Shown here piece after piece: positions 10,354 through 20,445 of a stretch of 64,000 nt of DNA. The notes under the pieces are model-generated. The model worked only from the letters and a program-made list of their open reading frames with translations. It was not told the origin of the DNA and ran no database searches. Origin of the DNA: Prorocentrum cordatum (taxonomy: Eukaryota; Sar; Dinophyceae; Prorocentrales; Prorocentraceae); assembly GCA_963575745.1 (NCBI GenBank), contig CAUYUJ010004570.1, positions 241,764 to 305,763 of the forward strand. The letters are read 5' to 3'. Every line of letters begins with the position of its first letter. The first letter of the stretch is position 1. The position numbers and the translations under genes are program-made.

Positions 10354-11903
10354 ATGCCCCAGGCTCGTTACCGCTGCTCGCAGCCCGCCGCGACCTGGAA
10401 GGAGGCCTCCGCAGGCGACTTCCCCCTGAAGCACGCCCTCCAGGCCCTCGGCGCCCTGGCCACCCCAGCGGGCCTCCCACGTCTGCAGACCCATCGCTGC
10501 GCGACTGAGCCCTATCCCATGCCCTTCTCGGGTCTGCAGTGGGTCTCTTACCAGAAGACTATCAATCGGCCACCTCGTAATACCTTGGAGGAGGACCATC
10601 TAGAGCCGGAAAAGTCATTTTCGCAGCCCCCCAGACAGGCGCGCCACCAGGCGTCGCACCGCCCCCCCTCCTATGCGAGGGGGGCAATCACTTCCAGCAC
10701 GCCACGCGGGCCCCCCGCACTTCCTGCGACCAGCGCGGGCACGGCCCTTGCAACCCCCAGAGAGAAACTGGAAGCACGTGCGTGGACCCCGCGATCAGGA
10801 GAACGGCAGCGGCCAGCTGGCCGCAGTGCTACCAAAGGGGAATGGACTGCCGACGGCGTTGCAACGTCTGCTGGAAGACCGACCTTTCGGCGGCCAAAGG
10901 TACCCCTGCGCCAACGGACGGCAAGATGGCGGCGCATTTGGAAGGCGCCCTGCGCCGCCCCCCCGGCCCCCTCCCTGGCCGCCCCACCGTCGAGCGCGTC
11001 AATGCAGACACCCCCCTATTGGATCAGCCCCTGGCGCCGGAGGGCCCCCGCGACCCCGCCCACGCCCGCGCTTCCATCCCCATCCTCCGACGACAGGTCC
11101 GGCAAGCACCTCAGCTGCGCCCAGCGGAAGTGCCAGCGCGACCGCTGCCCAGACGACGCCCCCCCGAGGCAGTGGCCACGCGGAGAGGCGCCGTTGGGCA
11201 CGCCCACCTTCCGCCCCGAGAAAAGACGCCCCAGCCGCGCCCGCGCACGGGCCCCCAGCCTTTCGCGCCCGGTCCCAGCTGTTCGCCAGCATACGATGGA
11301 ATGCCACCTGGTTATGCTCCGATTGCCTCGTGCACCTGCGGGATGCCCGCCCCGGTCAGGTCAGAGCGGTCAGTGCTCGAGCAGGGCGCGCGTCTTGCAT
11401 TCCCCGCGACCGCTCCCAGATGGGACCGGAAGCCTGCTCAGGCAGCCTCGGCGCCCATCTCCCCGACACACACCCCCAGCAACGTTCGCCCCCCACCCGA
11501 GGACCACCGTCGACAGCCATCAACCAGCGCACTCGACAACGCACTCGACCCGATGAAGCTCCGGCCCCCGGAAGATGGCAGCAACGGGCCCGGGGGCCAG
11601 GGCGCAGCCCCCCGGCAAGTTACGCAACCTCCAAATACCCCGCCTGCCCCTCCGCCCCCGCCCACGCGGAGGCGACGCCCGCAGAACCGCAGCCCAGCCC
11701 GCCGACGGCCTCCCAGCAGCTCTGGCAACCCTAGCTCGGCGACCACTAGCAGACCGCCCAGGCGCAGGACACTCCGGCGAGCTTCAACTACCCGCACCTC
11801 GGCAGCCGAACGTCAACCCCGCGCGGGCGCCAGGCCAGCCTCAGCAGCGGCGACCCTCGGCGCTCTTCCACACCCAAACCAATCGGTCCAGCCCGTCGCC
11901 TGA
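10354..11903 (+). CDS. Decayed coding region with Cys cluster, family unknown
   Basis: Three plus-strand frames of 350-400 codons overlap here and none is convincing throughout, which suggests a decayed ORF in very GC-rich DNA. One frame contains a Cys-rich stretch at about 10825-10900 (WPQCYQRGMDC followed by RRRCNVCWKTD), resembling a small zinc finger that ends in C-x2-C. Another frame has RWNATWLCSDCLVHL at about 11300, again with C-x2-C. Between them lie long Pro/Ala/Arg segments. The orientation is the same as that of the helicase remnants, so this may be the 3' part of the same element. I would not assign a function. Confidence 0.3.
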
Positions 11904-12083
11904 TCACCAGCGCCCAGGCACCCACGGCCCCCCACGCCCTCGCTGGTCAGACGCGACCGCCCCGCCTCGGCCGGAAGGAGTGGAGGTGAGGCGCTGGACA
12001 GACTACCGACACCGCCCCAACGGCCCCCGCAAGCCTCCTGGACGACCTCCCCGAGGTCGACCCGCCGACCTGCCCCCCCCAAG

Positions 12084-13131
12084 GTAGAGGATCGCCTCGC
12101 TGGAGGCCGACGGGCGCATCGACCCCGAGCCCGCAGCCAGGAGGGCAGACAACCCTATCGCGCACATCGTGGTCGCACACGCGCGCCCCAGGTCCCCCCT
12201 GATCGATGAGCGCTTGAAGCACTGGACGTCGGAGCACAGGGCCCCCCCCCACCGCCAGTCAGGAAACCGACTGGAAGCGCCCAGCGACCCGTGGGCCTGG
12301 CCCGCGGCCAGCTGCCAGCAATTCCTCGCCACCATCTACGGCGAGCCCATCCCTCGCTCGGGACTCCCCGAAGGTGTCCATACGGACGGTAGGCACGCCT
12401 CTCTGGCGCTGCTGGTGAGTCACCTGCACCGCCAAAGGAACCACGACTCTTCCCAGGGGCCCAGTGGACCCGACGAACGGGACGCGCACCGCCTCAGGCA
12501 AGACCCCCAGGCCAACACAAAAGGGCGGGGCCCCGCGCGGCACAGCCAGGAGGTATTGCCTGGCTGCCTGAGCTCGAGGAACCGCAGGAGCCCTCAGGAC
12601 ACACGAATCGCCAGGCTTCGGGCCGCTGCTGCGAGAAGGGAGCAGACCTTCTCTGCTGCCAGCAGCAACGCCCCCACTTGCAGCACACCCGCCCACCCCC
12701 AGGGCGAGGGCGCGAGGGCGGACGGAGGGAGCGCGCGGCCCAGTGACCCTGCCCTGCGCCCCATCCAAAGGCTCGGACTGCCTCCGCATCCAGCACCCCC
12801 AAAGCGCGAGGCCCACGAGCAGTTCAACTGCAGCCCTACCCCGCCTGCGCGGAGGCCCAGCCCGTCGCCCCGCGGCAGCGAGGGCGGGCGCGCGAAGCTA
12901 ATCGCAGCGCCCAACGATCCCCCAGGGGCGGCTCGCAAGCGGCGCGACAGTAGCTCCCCCAGCCCACCCTCAGCGTCGCGCGCCCGCCCCAACTCAGCCG
13001 GCTGCGACTGGGGCCCCCGGGGCCCAGGAGCCACGACCCCTAGACAGCCCCGCCAACCCTGGCAACGACGGGGCGCGGCCCAATCCGAGCGGCCCCCCGC
13101 GGCGACCCAGAAGCACGCCCCCGACACCTAG
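12084..13131 (+). CDS. Decayed coding region, family unknown
   Basis: The frame is open from before 12169 to the TAG at 13129. Its first third is protein-like (RIASLEADGRIDPEPAARRA, HIVVAHARPRSPLIDERLKH, SCQQFLATIYGEPIPRSG). The remainder is Arg/Pro/Ser-rich and probably read in the wrong frame. No domain recognised. It continues the run of plus-strand remnants from 6.5 kb, with similar GC content. Confidence 0.3.
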
Positions 13132-13296
13132 CCCCGACCGCGGACAGGCGCAGCAGGCCGAACAGTCCGACGGGGGCACCTCGGGGGGCGACGGAGAGGA
13201 ACCTGCACGCAAGACCCCCGCACCGATGAACAGCGAGCGTAGCCCGGGGGCTTCCAGGAGGGATCATGGGAGCAACGAAGCGGAGCGCGCCCCGCC

Positions 13297-14091
13297 ATGG
13301 CGCCAGGCCGACCCCCCCCGTCGCGCGCCGACCACCCGCGCAACTACACCCCCGATCACGATGCCGCTGATCGGTTGCACCTCGGACCGCGGCAGGAGAT
13401 GCGGTTGTACCCCCGCTGGAACTACGCCACCAATCGGGAAGAGTCCTGGCAGGAGTTGGCAAACCGCCTCAAGAAAGACTGGCCCCATGCTGACCATTGG
13501 CTGGAACGCCACATGCGACCGCACGTTGGGGCATGGCCCCTCCATGGACCCCAGCCGGCACCCCCCCGACTTCTGCCGAGATTTCCCGGCAGAGCTCATC
13601 CAGGCCAACTCCGACGTCCGCACCCTCTGCCGGAACAAGGAACAAGGGCACCCACATCGATTGGGATGCCTCTTGGGAGCTGGAAATTCAAAAAAGAAGG
13701 CCCAGCGCCCAGGGCCCCCATGGGCAAAAGGAAAGGTTCGCCCCCGAAGGGGAACGGCAAGCGCCCAGACGATTCCTCCTGGCCCAGCAACAACCCCTCG
13801 CGCCAACGGTGTTCTGGGGCTCACAATCGTCACTGGTCGCGGCTCGCCAGGACCTGTCAGACCACTCCCGATCTGCCTCGTGGACCTGTTCTGAGCTCCC
13901 CCGCGCTGCCCCCCCCCCGCCGTCTCTCGCCAGGGCACTCCGCGACCCGCCTGGGGCGTGGCTGCACAGTTCGCAAGGGCGAGCGGCACAGCGCCATTCC
14001 CCCTTCCAGCAGAACTGGAAGTGGCCAGCTGGGCCCTCGGCAACGCCAGCCCCCCCCACGCCTGGCCGCAGTCTCCACTGGCCCTCTTTGA
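13297..14091 (+). CDS. Decayed coding region, family unknown
   Basis: Residues encoded at about 13340-13550 look like real protein (NYTPDHDAADRLHLGPRQEM, LYPRWNYATNREESWQELAN, RLKKDWPHADHWLERHM). The credible sequence then moves to the frame of a neighbouring ORF (ELIQANSDVRTLCRNKEQG, then THIDWDASWELEIQKRRPS at about 13650-13700), so at least one frameshift is present. After about 13830 it becomes low-complexity Pro/Ser/Ala DNA. No family recognised. Confidence 0.35.
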   Translation: MAPGRPPPSRADHPRNYTPDHDAADRLHLGPRQEMRLYPRWNYATNREESWQELANRLKKDWPHADHWLERHMRPHVGAWPLHGPQPAPPRLLPRFPGRAHPGQLRRPHPLPEQGTRAPTSIGMPLGSWKFKKEGPAPRAPMGKRKGSPPKGNGKRPDDSSWPSNNPSRQRCSGAHNRHWSRLARTCQTTPDLPRGPVLSSPALPPPRRLSPGHSATRLGRGCTVRKGERHSAIPPSSRTGSGQLGPRQRQPPPRLAAVSTGPL

Positions 14092-14099
14092 TCCGACCC

Positions 14100-14859
14100 C
14101 CCCCCCTCCCCCGGGCCCGCGGCCCCTCCTGCTGGCCCGCCGTCATCTGCCGCATTGCTGCACCTGTTCGGTGCCTCCCCGCCCCCCTGCGCACCCTCGG
14201 CGCCCCCCCCCGCGCGCTCTCGGCCCCCGTCGAGTGCTGCCCTTGCGTTTCCGCCTCTTGTCTCGCCGTGAGACTTGGAGCCAACCGCACGGGCTCCGCG
14301 GCAAGCTGCGCCGCTCGCGCCTTGCCCCACCCCGGTGGTGGCCACTGCGTTTGCCATTGGCGGGCTGGTTTTGCCGCTCGCCGTTGGCTCCCCCGCGCCT
14401 CGCCCCCGGTCGCCCCTGGCTACCGCCCCCCCCTTCCAGGTGGTTGCCCTGCCCCGCCGCTGCACCCCCTGCCAAGGCAGGTCGGATCGCCAGCTTTCTG
14501 CAGGTTCTGTCCAAGCCCAACCTGCGGCCCCCACCCTGGCAGCGTGGCTCCGCCCTCGTCTGGGCCGGCCGGCCTTGGCCGTTCCCCTGGTCGGGCCCCC
14601 GCACCCTGCCTGGTGTTCAGGCCAGCCTGCAGCCCTCGCGCCAGCTCTCCCAACTGGCCCGTGCGCACTGCTCCGCGGCGGTGGCCCCGACTTGGCGCCT
14701 GGGCCGCCCCCGCCCCATCTCGGCGCCCTCGCTGCCCTGAGTCCGGGCCCTGGCCTGCTCCTTTCCGGCCTCCCTCCGGGGTGGTTCTCGCTGGCTTCTC
14801 AGTCGCTTGGACGGTCAATTCGATCTCAGTGCTCAGCCGCCTCGCTGTTCGACGTGCCT
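14100..14859. other. Pyrimidine-rich GC DNA without a gene
   Basis: The plus strand is dominated by C with frequent CTGGCCCG, CCCCG and CTCGC words. A 576-codon frame crosses it only because stop codons are scarce. Parts of it recur in degenerate form at 15310-15700. Confidence 0.5.
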
Positions 14860-15170
14860 ACACCCCCCCAAGGGCGCGTGCCCAGCTGCCTCCGGGCAGC
14901 CTACACCCAGCTGGTGCCCCGGCGCCGCCGCCGGCTCCCCACCCCGGCGCTTGCCCCGCCGCCGCCTGGCCCTGCTCTGAGCGGGCCCAGCTTCCTCTCC
15001 CCTCGGCTGCGCCGGGCTTCCTCTCTCTCTCTCTCTCTCTCAATCTCCCACGCGCACTACGGCTTAATTTGTTGTTTGTGGGCCCGTCTAATGCCACATC
15101 GCTGAAGCAGCACTTCTGCCCAGCCACCATCGGAAAAAGTTGGTGTGCGTGTGTATTGGTGCGTGTTGGT
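14860..15170 (+). repeat. Duplicated end sequence, copy 1
   Basis: This GC-rich segment carries a GAGCGGGCCC word, a CT run (15018-15040) and then an AT-richer end that includes TAATGCCACATCGC and AGCAGCA (15088-15112) and TCTGCCCAGCC, immediately followed by a GT microsatellite. A diverged second copy with the same order of landmarks lies at 15700-15990 and also ends in a GT tail. Confidence 0.7.
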
Positions 15171-15318
15171 GTGTGTTTTGGTGTGTGCAGGCGTTTGGGT
15201 GTGTGTGTGTGTTGGTGTTTGTGTTGAGGCTTGTGTGTGTGGTGGTGCGTGTTGGTGTGTTGGTGTGTGTGTGTTGGTGTACTGGTGCGTGCGATGGTGT
15301 ATGTGTGTGTTGGCGACC
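15142..15318. repeat. GT-rich microsatellite tail
   Basis: About 175 bp of TTGGTGTGTG-type words directly follows copy 1 of the duplicated end sequence. It resembles in composition the large G/T array of 2.45-6.5 kb. Confidence 0.85.
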
Positions 15319-15699
15319 TTAACCGCTTCTGGTCGGCTGATCGCCTCGCCCGCCTGGTTTTCAGGACGGCCTTTCGCCCACGCACCGGCCGCCCAGGTTG
15401 GCCGTGCTCGCTGCGACGTAGCTTTGGCGCCCTGGTGCACTGCCCGCATCCTTTTCCGCGCATCGCGAGTCAGCAGATCCCGGCATCCACCTGCCCCAGT
15501 CGCTTGGCCCCTGCCAGCACCGCTCTGCACCCCCATTTTGGTGTGGCCCTTTCAGCTCCCAGTCACCCGACATGCCGATTTCTCCGTGCGCAGCCGCTTG
15601 CTGCTACTCAGGGTCAGCCCCCATATGGTATTGCTCCCGCGGGCTGAACCGGCACCTGGCAGGTTACGAGGCTCTGTGCTTGCCCATTCGCTGGTCTTG

Positions 15700-15990
15700 T
15701 TTCCCCCCCCCTTGGACTCTGCCCGGCCGCCTTCGGGCTGCCCTTCCCCCCAGCAGCTGCCTGGCGCCGCCGCTGGTTCCCCCCCCCCGGCGCCCGCCCC
15801 GCCGCCGCCGGGACTTGCCTGAGCGGGCCCGGCTTCCTCTCCTCCCGCCTGCGCCGGGCTTCCTTCCTCTTCCCTCGCGCACCGCAGCCCAATTTTCATC
15901 TTCTGCGCCCCACTAATGCCACATCGCCGGAGCAGCAACCTCTGCCCAGCCGCCGACGCAAAAAAATGTGTGTTGGTGTGGTTATGCGTG
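15700..15990 (+). repeat. Duplicated end sequence, copy 2
   Basis: Second copy of the segment at 14860-15170: it holds the GAGCGGGCCC word, a CT-rich run, TAATGCCACATCGC (15914-15927), AGCAGCA and TCTGCCCAGCC in the same order, and again passes into a GT microsatellite at 15966. The pair suggests two insertions of one element family that ends in a GT-rich tail. Confidence 0.7.
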
Positions 15991-16012
15991 TGTGTGTGTG
16001 TGTGCGGGCGTG
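15966..16012. repeat. GT microsatellite tail
   Basis: Short GTGTGT-rich run after copy 2 of the duplicated end sequence; shorter than the tail of copy 1. Confidence 0.85.
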
Positions 16013-16914
16013 TGTTTAGACATGCATGCAGGACATATACAAGCATGCGGGACATATACAATGTATGTGAGACAGGGGGAAGGAGAGGAGGCGCGGCCCC
16101 ACGACGGAGAGAGGAAGGGAGCGACATCCACCGCACGTGAGACAGCACACGGGTAGCAGGAGCAGCGGGAGAAGGACGAGGTCCCCGGGTCACACATTGC
16201 AGCACGGTGCGGCAATGCCTCCGGGGAGCCGCGCACCACACGCGCACGAGCACCCGAAACCCCCGCAGTACGGATAAGAGTGAGGGGGCGGGAGGAGGTC
16301 ATCGGCAGTTTGCGAGGCTCGAACACAACCGCGATGAAGACCGCCGTAGGGTCCCCCAGTATGGTCCCCCGTGTTCTTCCCCCGTCCCCCGTATGGTCCC
16401 CTCGTATGGTCCCCTGAGAAGGTCCCCTAGTATGGTCCCACCGTACGGTCCCCCTGTATGGCCTGGAGGAGGGATACCCACCAATCCAACGTGCGCACAC
16501 GCACGTGCAGATCTTAGCGCATGCGTCAGCCTCATGGCAACAGGGGCGAGCGCCCAGACTGTGCTCGATGCGGCGGAGGCGTGAGCTGTGGAGGGTTTCA
16601 GCCAATTATTGGGGAACGTATCCAGCACTCCGTCGGGTGAGATTTGAGAGCCTGAGGACTTTTCCCCTGCTGGCCTGTGGCACGCGGCCGCTGCGGAAGC
16701 GGCCCAGGGGCGGCGGCAGGAAAAGCAGGGAAGCCCCGGGCAGAGCACAGGGTCGGCGGATGGCACCGACAAGCGTTACGACACGAACAACGCATGGTTT
16801 ACCCCTGGCATGACGTGCCTCGACGACTTCCGTCCAGGCTTCAGAACTGCCAGCTTCGTACAGAGAATCTGACCGTCTTGCCGGGAAGAGCCCGCCCTCC
16901 CCACCCACACGGCC
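16013..16914. other. No gene recognised; TATGGTCCCC minisatellite at 16366-16470
   Basis: Mostly unique DNA. At 16366-16470 a 10-14 bp unit around TATGGTCCCC is repeated about eight times with changes in spacing and sequence. The ORFs here are short and unconvincing. Confidence 0.6.
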
Positions 16915-16997
16915 TCCTCCTCCTCCTCCTCCTCCTCCTCCTCCTCCTCATCCGTTCCTCCTCCTCCTCCTCCTCCTCCTCTTCCTCCTCCTCCTTG
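16915..16997. repeat. CCT microsatellite
   Basis: Two runs of CCT triplets joined by CATCCGTTC and CTTC interruptions. Confidence 0.95.
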
Positions 16998-17190
16998 ATC
17001 CTGGGTAACCAGCCTGGAAAACGAAAAACGCCAAATGTACTCTGGGGAGCGGTAAATTAGGCGTCCCGCCCCCCCATGACGGCAGGCCTGGTACAGTAGG
17101 GTCCAGGGGGTGCGGGGGAGGACCTGCGGGACTGGCTTCTTAGAAGAAACTGACGGTTCAGATCACAGCTTCTCGATCAAAGGATCGGTG

Positions 17191-17290
17191 TCCTACTTAC
17201 CTGGGGAGCGGGGTGGGTGTTACGAAGTACAGGGGGCGAACCAAAAATAATGAAAGCCTGCGCTCGCTGGGAAAGAAAGTGTCGCTCGAG
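17191..17290 (+). ncRNA. Weak U1 snRNA-like sequence
   Basis: TACTTACCTGG at 17194-17204 equals the 5' splice-site-pairing end of U1 snRNA. The U1 stem-loop I loop word ACGAAG follows at 17222-17227, two nucleotides closer than in human U1. Downstream GGGCGA (17234-17239) sits roughly where U1 has GGGCGAGG. Against this, stem I does not pair well and no clear Sm site follows. The same 11-mer is also the complement of a perfect splice donor. Treat as a lead only. Confidence 0.15.
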
Positions 17291-17772
17291 CGCTGCATGG
17301 AGGCCACGCCCTTGCGGTCACATGTGAATCATCAACTTGCTGTCGAAGGGCTTATCGGGGATCAAGCGCGCAGACGCCGCAGTCCGACCTCGACGTGCGG
17401 TGACGAACATGTGGACCACGACCTCGCGCTCAGAAGGTCCCCATTCTTGACTGGCCGACGATGGTGGACAACGGCAGCTTCTTCTGCCGGTGTGCTGCTG
17501 CTGGACGAGGCGCCACGAGAACGCGAAGACCACCGCACAATGCCACCACGGCGCAGAATTACGCAGCCCAGCTGGCAGGCGAGCCCACCCTGCGCCACGG
17601 CCAGGGCCACCACCTACACGCACTGGCCGCCCTCGAAGCAGGCGATCGCGATGCCCTTCGGGAAAAGGGAAAGCAGCCCCATCCCAGGCTGTCGTCCCGC
17701 TCCTATCGGAGACTGGCGAGGGGGGCCCCAAGGGGTGCTGGGAGAACGTCGAGGATGCTGCCTGTCTGGAGC
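17291..17772. other. No gene recognised
   Basis: Unique DNA with overlapping open frames on both strands. One plus frame reads MEATPLRSHVNHQLAVEG from 17297, but there is no domain and no stable frame. Confidence 0.4.
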
Positions 17773-17925
17773 ACCGCCCTCCTCCTCCCCCGCTACTCTT
17801 CCTCCTCATCCTCCTCCTCCTCCTCCTCCTCCTCCTCCTCCTCGTGCTCGTCCCTGTCCTCCTCCTCCTCCTCCTCCTCATCCTCCTCCTCCTCCTCCTC
17901 CTCCTCCTCCTCCTCCTCCAGTGGG
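17773..17925. repeat. CCT microsatellite with a GTGCTCGTCCCTGTC interruption
   Basis: Long CCT run broken at about 17842-17857 by GTGCTCGTCCCTGTC. The identical interruption appears in the CCT run at 19155-19267, so the two arrays share an origin. Confidence 0.95.
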
Positions 17926-18059
17926 GGTCTGCCTCGCCTCCTGCCCCTGCCCCTCGGAAATCCCACTGGAACCCCCGGCAATCCTCTCCACCACCCTCCG
18001 AACGCGAGGAGCGGGGATGGGCCCACCCCTGCCAGGATAACACCAGTTTGTTCATGATG

Positions 18060-18140
18060 ATGAGGAGGCGGAGGAGGAGGAGGAAGTGAAGCGTGGCCCA
18101 GAGGGCGGTGGAGGAGGAGGAGGAGGAGGAGGAGGAGGAG
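18060..18140. repeat. GGA microsatellite
   Basis: GGA triplets in two blocks with a unique gap (AAGTGAAGCGTGG region). It is complementary to the CCT run 150 bp upstream, so the two could fold back on each other. Confidence 0.9.
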
Positions 18141-18529
18141 GGATAGCGCCAACTGACTATACGCCAGCATTGTTCCTGGCCGAGCCCATCCTGAGCCCGG
18201 GATTGGCCTGGGCCAGAACCTGCGTTAGCGTATAGCTGGCGTCCTCCGATTTGCATCCCCCCTCCCCTGGGGGGGGGCCCAAGACCTCGGCGCCAGCGAC
18301 CCAGTTCGCCCTCGCCCTTCCACAAGGAGGGGGAGGAAGGGTCCGAGGATCAGGAGCGACAGGAGAAAGCTAGGTCACCCAACTTCGCGCTTCGCGCCGC
18401 GCGAAGTGCCAAGCGTGGTGATGCTTGCGCTCTCGCGCCACCCCCCGGAGAAGAGCGGCTCTTCGACCAGGGCCACGAAGCGCAGAGCAAAACTGCTTTC
18501 GCAATCCTGCTTATGGTCTCAGATGAGCT

Positions 18530-18653
18530 AGGGGGCCACATGCGAATCCTACCCCTACCCCCCACGAATTCTGAGGGGGAGGGTGTGGTTCACTTCGCTC
18601 GGGAGCTCCCGAAACGAAGTGAACCCCACCCTCCCCCTCGCATGTGGCCCCCT
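18530..18653. repeat. Nested inverted repeat (124-bp palindrome)
   Basis: Outer arms of 15 bp at 18530-18544 and 18639-18653 are exact inverse complements. Inside them, arms of 25 bp at 18573-18597 and 18615-18639 match at 24 of 25 positions. The 17-bp centre contains TCGGGAGCTCCCGA, itself a palindrome. The whole can fold into a cruciform or RNA hairpin. No coding capacity is apparent. Confidence 0.9.
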
Positions 18654-19154
18654 CTGAGCATGACAGGAGGAGGGGCGGGAACATGACGTGCAGGGCACAG
18701 CCACGGGTGTTGGAGTCTTGGGCTGCGGGCCTGGGTGTCCATGTCAGCCCACGCGAGCCCTCCCTCGTCAGTCGCGTCCACGGCCCAAGCTGCGGAACTT
18801 CAGCACCTGAGGGGGCCCTCTTTGACCACGGAACCTGGGAAGGCGAAAACCCACGCCCACCCCCAGTCCCGACCCCAGTCCCAACCCCTCGAATCGCCTG
18901 CTCGGGGATGGGAGTCGGGAGTGGGGGTGGGGGGGACTTTTCGCCTTGTGACAACCAACAAGAAACGGCTATGATGCGAGGACGGTCTGCATATCGGAGC
19001 GAAAAGAACAACTGCACCCTCGGGCCTCACTCATCCGTGCTCAGCTTCACCATCCCGGAACCCCAATAGACCTCTGGGCGCATTTGGTTTAGATGGCTCG
19101 CTCTCCCCTGGGAGCGGCCAGCAAGGACTCAAAATGAAAATCCGGCCCCAAAAA
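18654..19154. other. No gene recognised
   Basis: Unique DNA. Frames on both strands are open for 60-170 codons, but they mirror each other and have no recognisable domain. A short CCCAGTCCCGAC repeat lies at about 18860-18890. Confidence 0.45.
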
Positions 19155-19267
19155 CCTCCTCCTCCTCCTCCTCCTCCTCCTCCTCCTCCTCCTCCTCCTC
19201 GTGCTCGTCCCTGTCCTCCTCCTCCTCCTCCTCCTCCTCCTCCTCCTCCTCCTCCTCCTCCTCCTCC
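19155..19267. repeat. CCT microsatellite with the same interruption as 17.84 kb
   Basis: CCT triplets interrupted at 19200-19215 by GTGCTCGTCCCTGTC, identical to the interruption at 17842-17857. Confidence 0.95.
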
Positions 19268-19329
19268 GCCTGCCCCTCTCCCTCCCAGTACCCCCTCCCC
19301 TGGGCCTGGGCTGGGGGGACACCCATAGC

Positions 19330-19480
19330 ACCAGTCAAGATGACCCAAAATGGCCCCAAGAGGGCTACGAACTGCCAAGATGGCGCCCCAGATGGCACAG
19401 CATGGCCCAAGATGTGTTACGATATCTTCCAACGTGCCTCGAAGGAGGCCTCAAAACCTCCACAAGACAGCTCTAATTGG
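19330..19480 (-). repeat. Short degenerate GGCCCAAGA minisatellite
   Basis: Spaced words such as GATGACCCAAAATGGCCCC and AAGAGGGC belong to the GGCC-AAGA minisatellite family that forms larger blocks at 21.6, 45.2, 46.0, 46.7, 56.8-59.4 and 61.2 kb. Confidence 0.5.
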
Positions 19481-19577
19481 GCACGGAGCCGCCTAATGAG
19501 ACCCCCGAAAAGCCAAAACAATGGAAAAACCTGAGATTGTTCAATGATGTGTACCTTCTAGCCTTTCTACTCTCCCT

Positions 19578-19850
19578 GCGTGTCACTGTGTGTCTCTGTG
19601 TGTCTCTGGGTGCCTTTGTGTGTCTCTGGGTGTCTTTTTGTGTCCCTGTGTGTCTCTGTGTGTCCCTGTGTGTCTCTGTGTGTCTATGTGTGTCTCTGCG
19701 TGTCGCTGCGTGTCGCTGTGTGTCGCCGTGTGTCGCTGTGTGTCGCCTTGTGTCTCTGTGTGTCGCTGTGTGTCGCTGTGTGTCTCTGTGCGTCTCTCTG
19801 TGTGTCTCTGTGTGCGTCTCTATGCGTGTCTGTGTGTGTGTCTGTGTCAT
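19578..19850. repeat. TGTGTCTC octamer array
   Basis: About 34 tandem copies of an 8-bp unit TGTGTCTC with variants TGTGTCGC, TGTGTCCC and GGGTGTCT. The Cys-Val-Ser and Thr-His-Arg frames over it are repeat artefacts. Confidence 0.95.
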
Positions 19851-20089
19851 TGCATGTGCCGCACTGACACAGCACTGCCATTTGGACTCGCAGTCTGCGC
19901 TGCGCTTGGGCAATGTCGGCATTTCGCCCGCTCTCGCGCGGCCCCGATGCCGCTGTCACGTTAATGCGACTCGGCAAGCGAGCCATGCGCCGCGCCCGCG
20001 CGCGAACGCCACTTCCGAGCCAACTGCGCACGGAACTTGGGCCGGCGACAAGTGGCCAACTCGCGCGGGTCCAAACAAAAATTGGGGAG

Positions 20090-20290
20090 TGACGCAGATG
20101 CGCCGCGTCGGAGCGGGAGCGCCACTTTCAGGCGAGACCTGCGCAGCACCGAGGCGAGAGCGGCGACTCCTCCGCTCGCGCGTCGGCGGAAACGCGTGAG
20201 AAAGATGTAGGCCGCGCCCGAGCGGGAGCTCAACTCTCCAGAAGCATGAACGCGGCGCCGAAGCGAGAGCGACACTTCTGCCAATTCCCG
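20090..20290. repeat. Degenerate minisatellite around GCGCCGAAGCGAGAGCG
   Basis: The word GCGCCGNAGCGRGAGCGNCACTT recurs four to five times at 35-60 bp spacing, with related sequence upstream to about 19960. Confidence 0.55.
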
Positions 20291-20445
20291 CGGGATGTCC
20301 GCCCCGTCCATCACCAGCCAAGCAGCTCGCAACATGGACGGCAGAGCGCCCACGGTGACACAAGCCGCAAACGTTGCATTGCGTTTGACAAGTACGACGG
20401 GAGGGCCCGGAGAGGCCGCTCCATCGGCCGGCGAGGTGGCACAGA

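Noticed and set aside
13497-15227. 576-codon plus-strand ORF
   Set aside because: Only about codons 50-130 look like protein; the rest is C-rich low-complexity DNA and ends in the GT tail.
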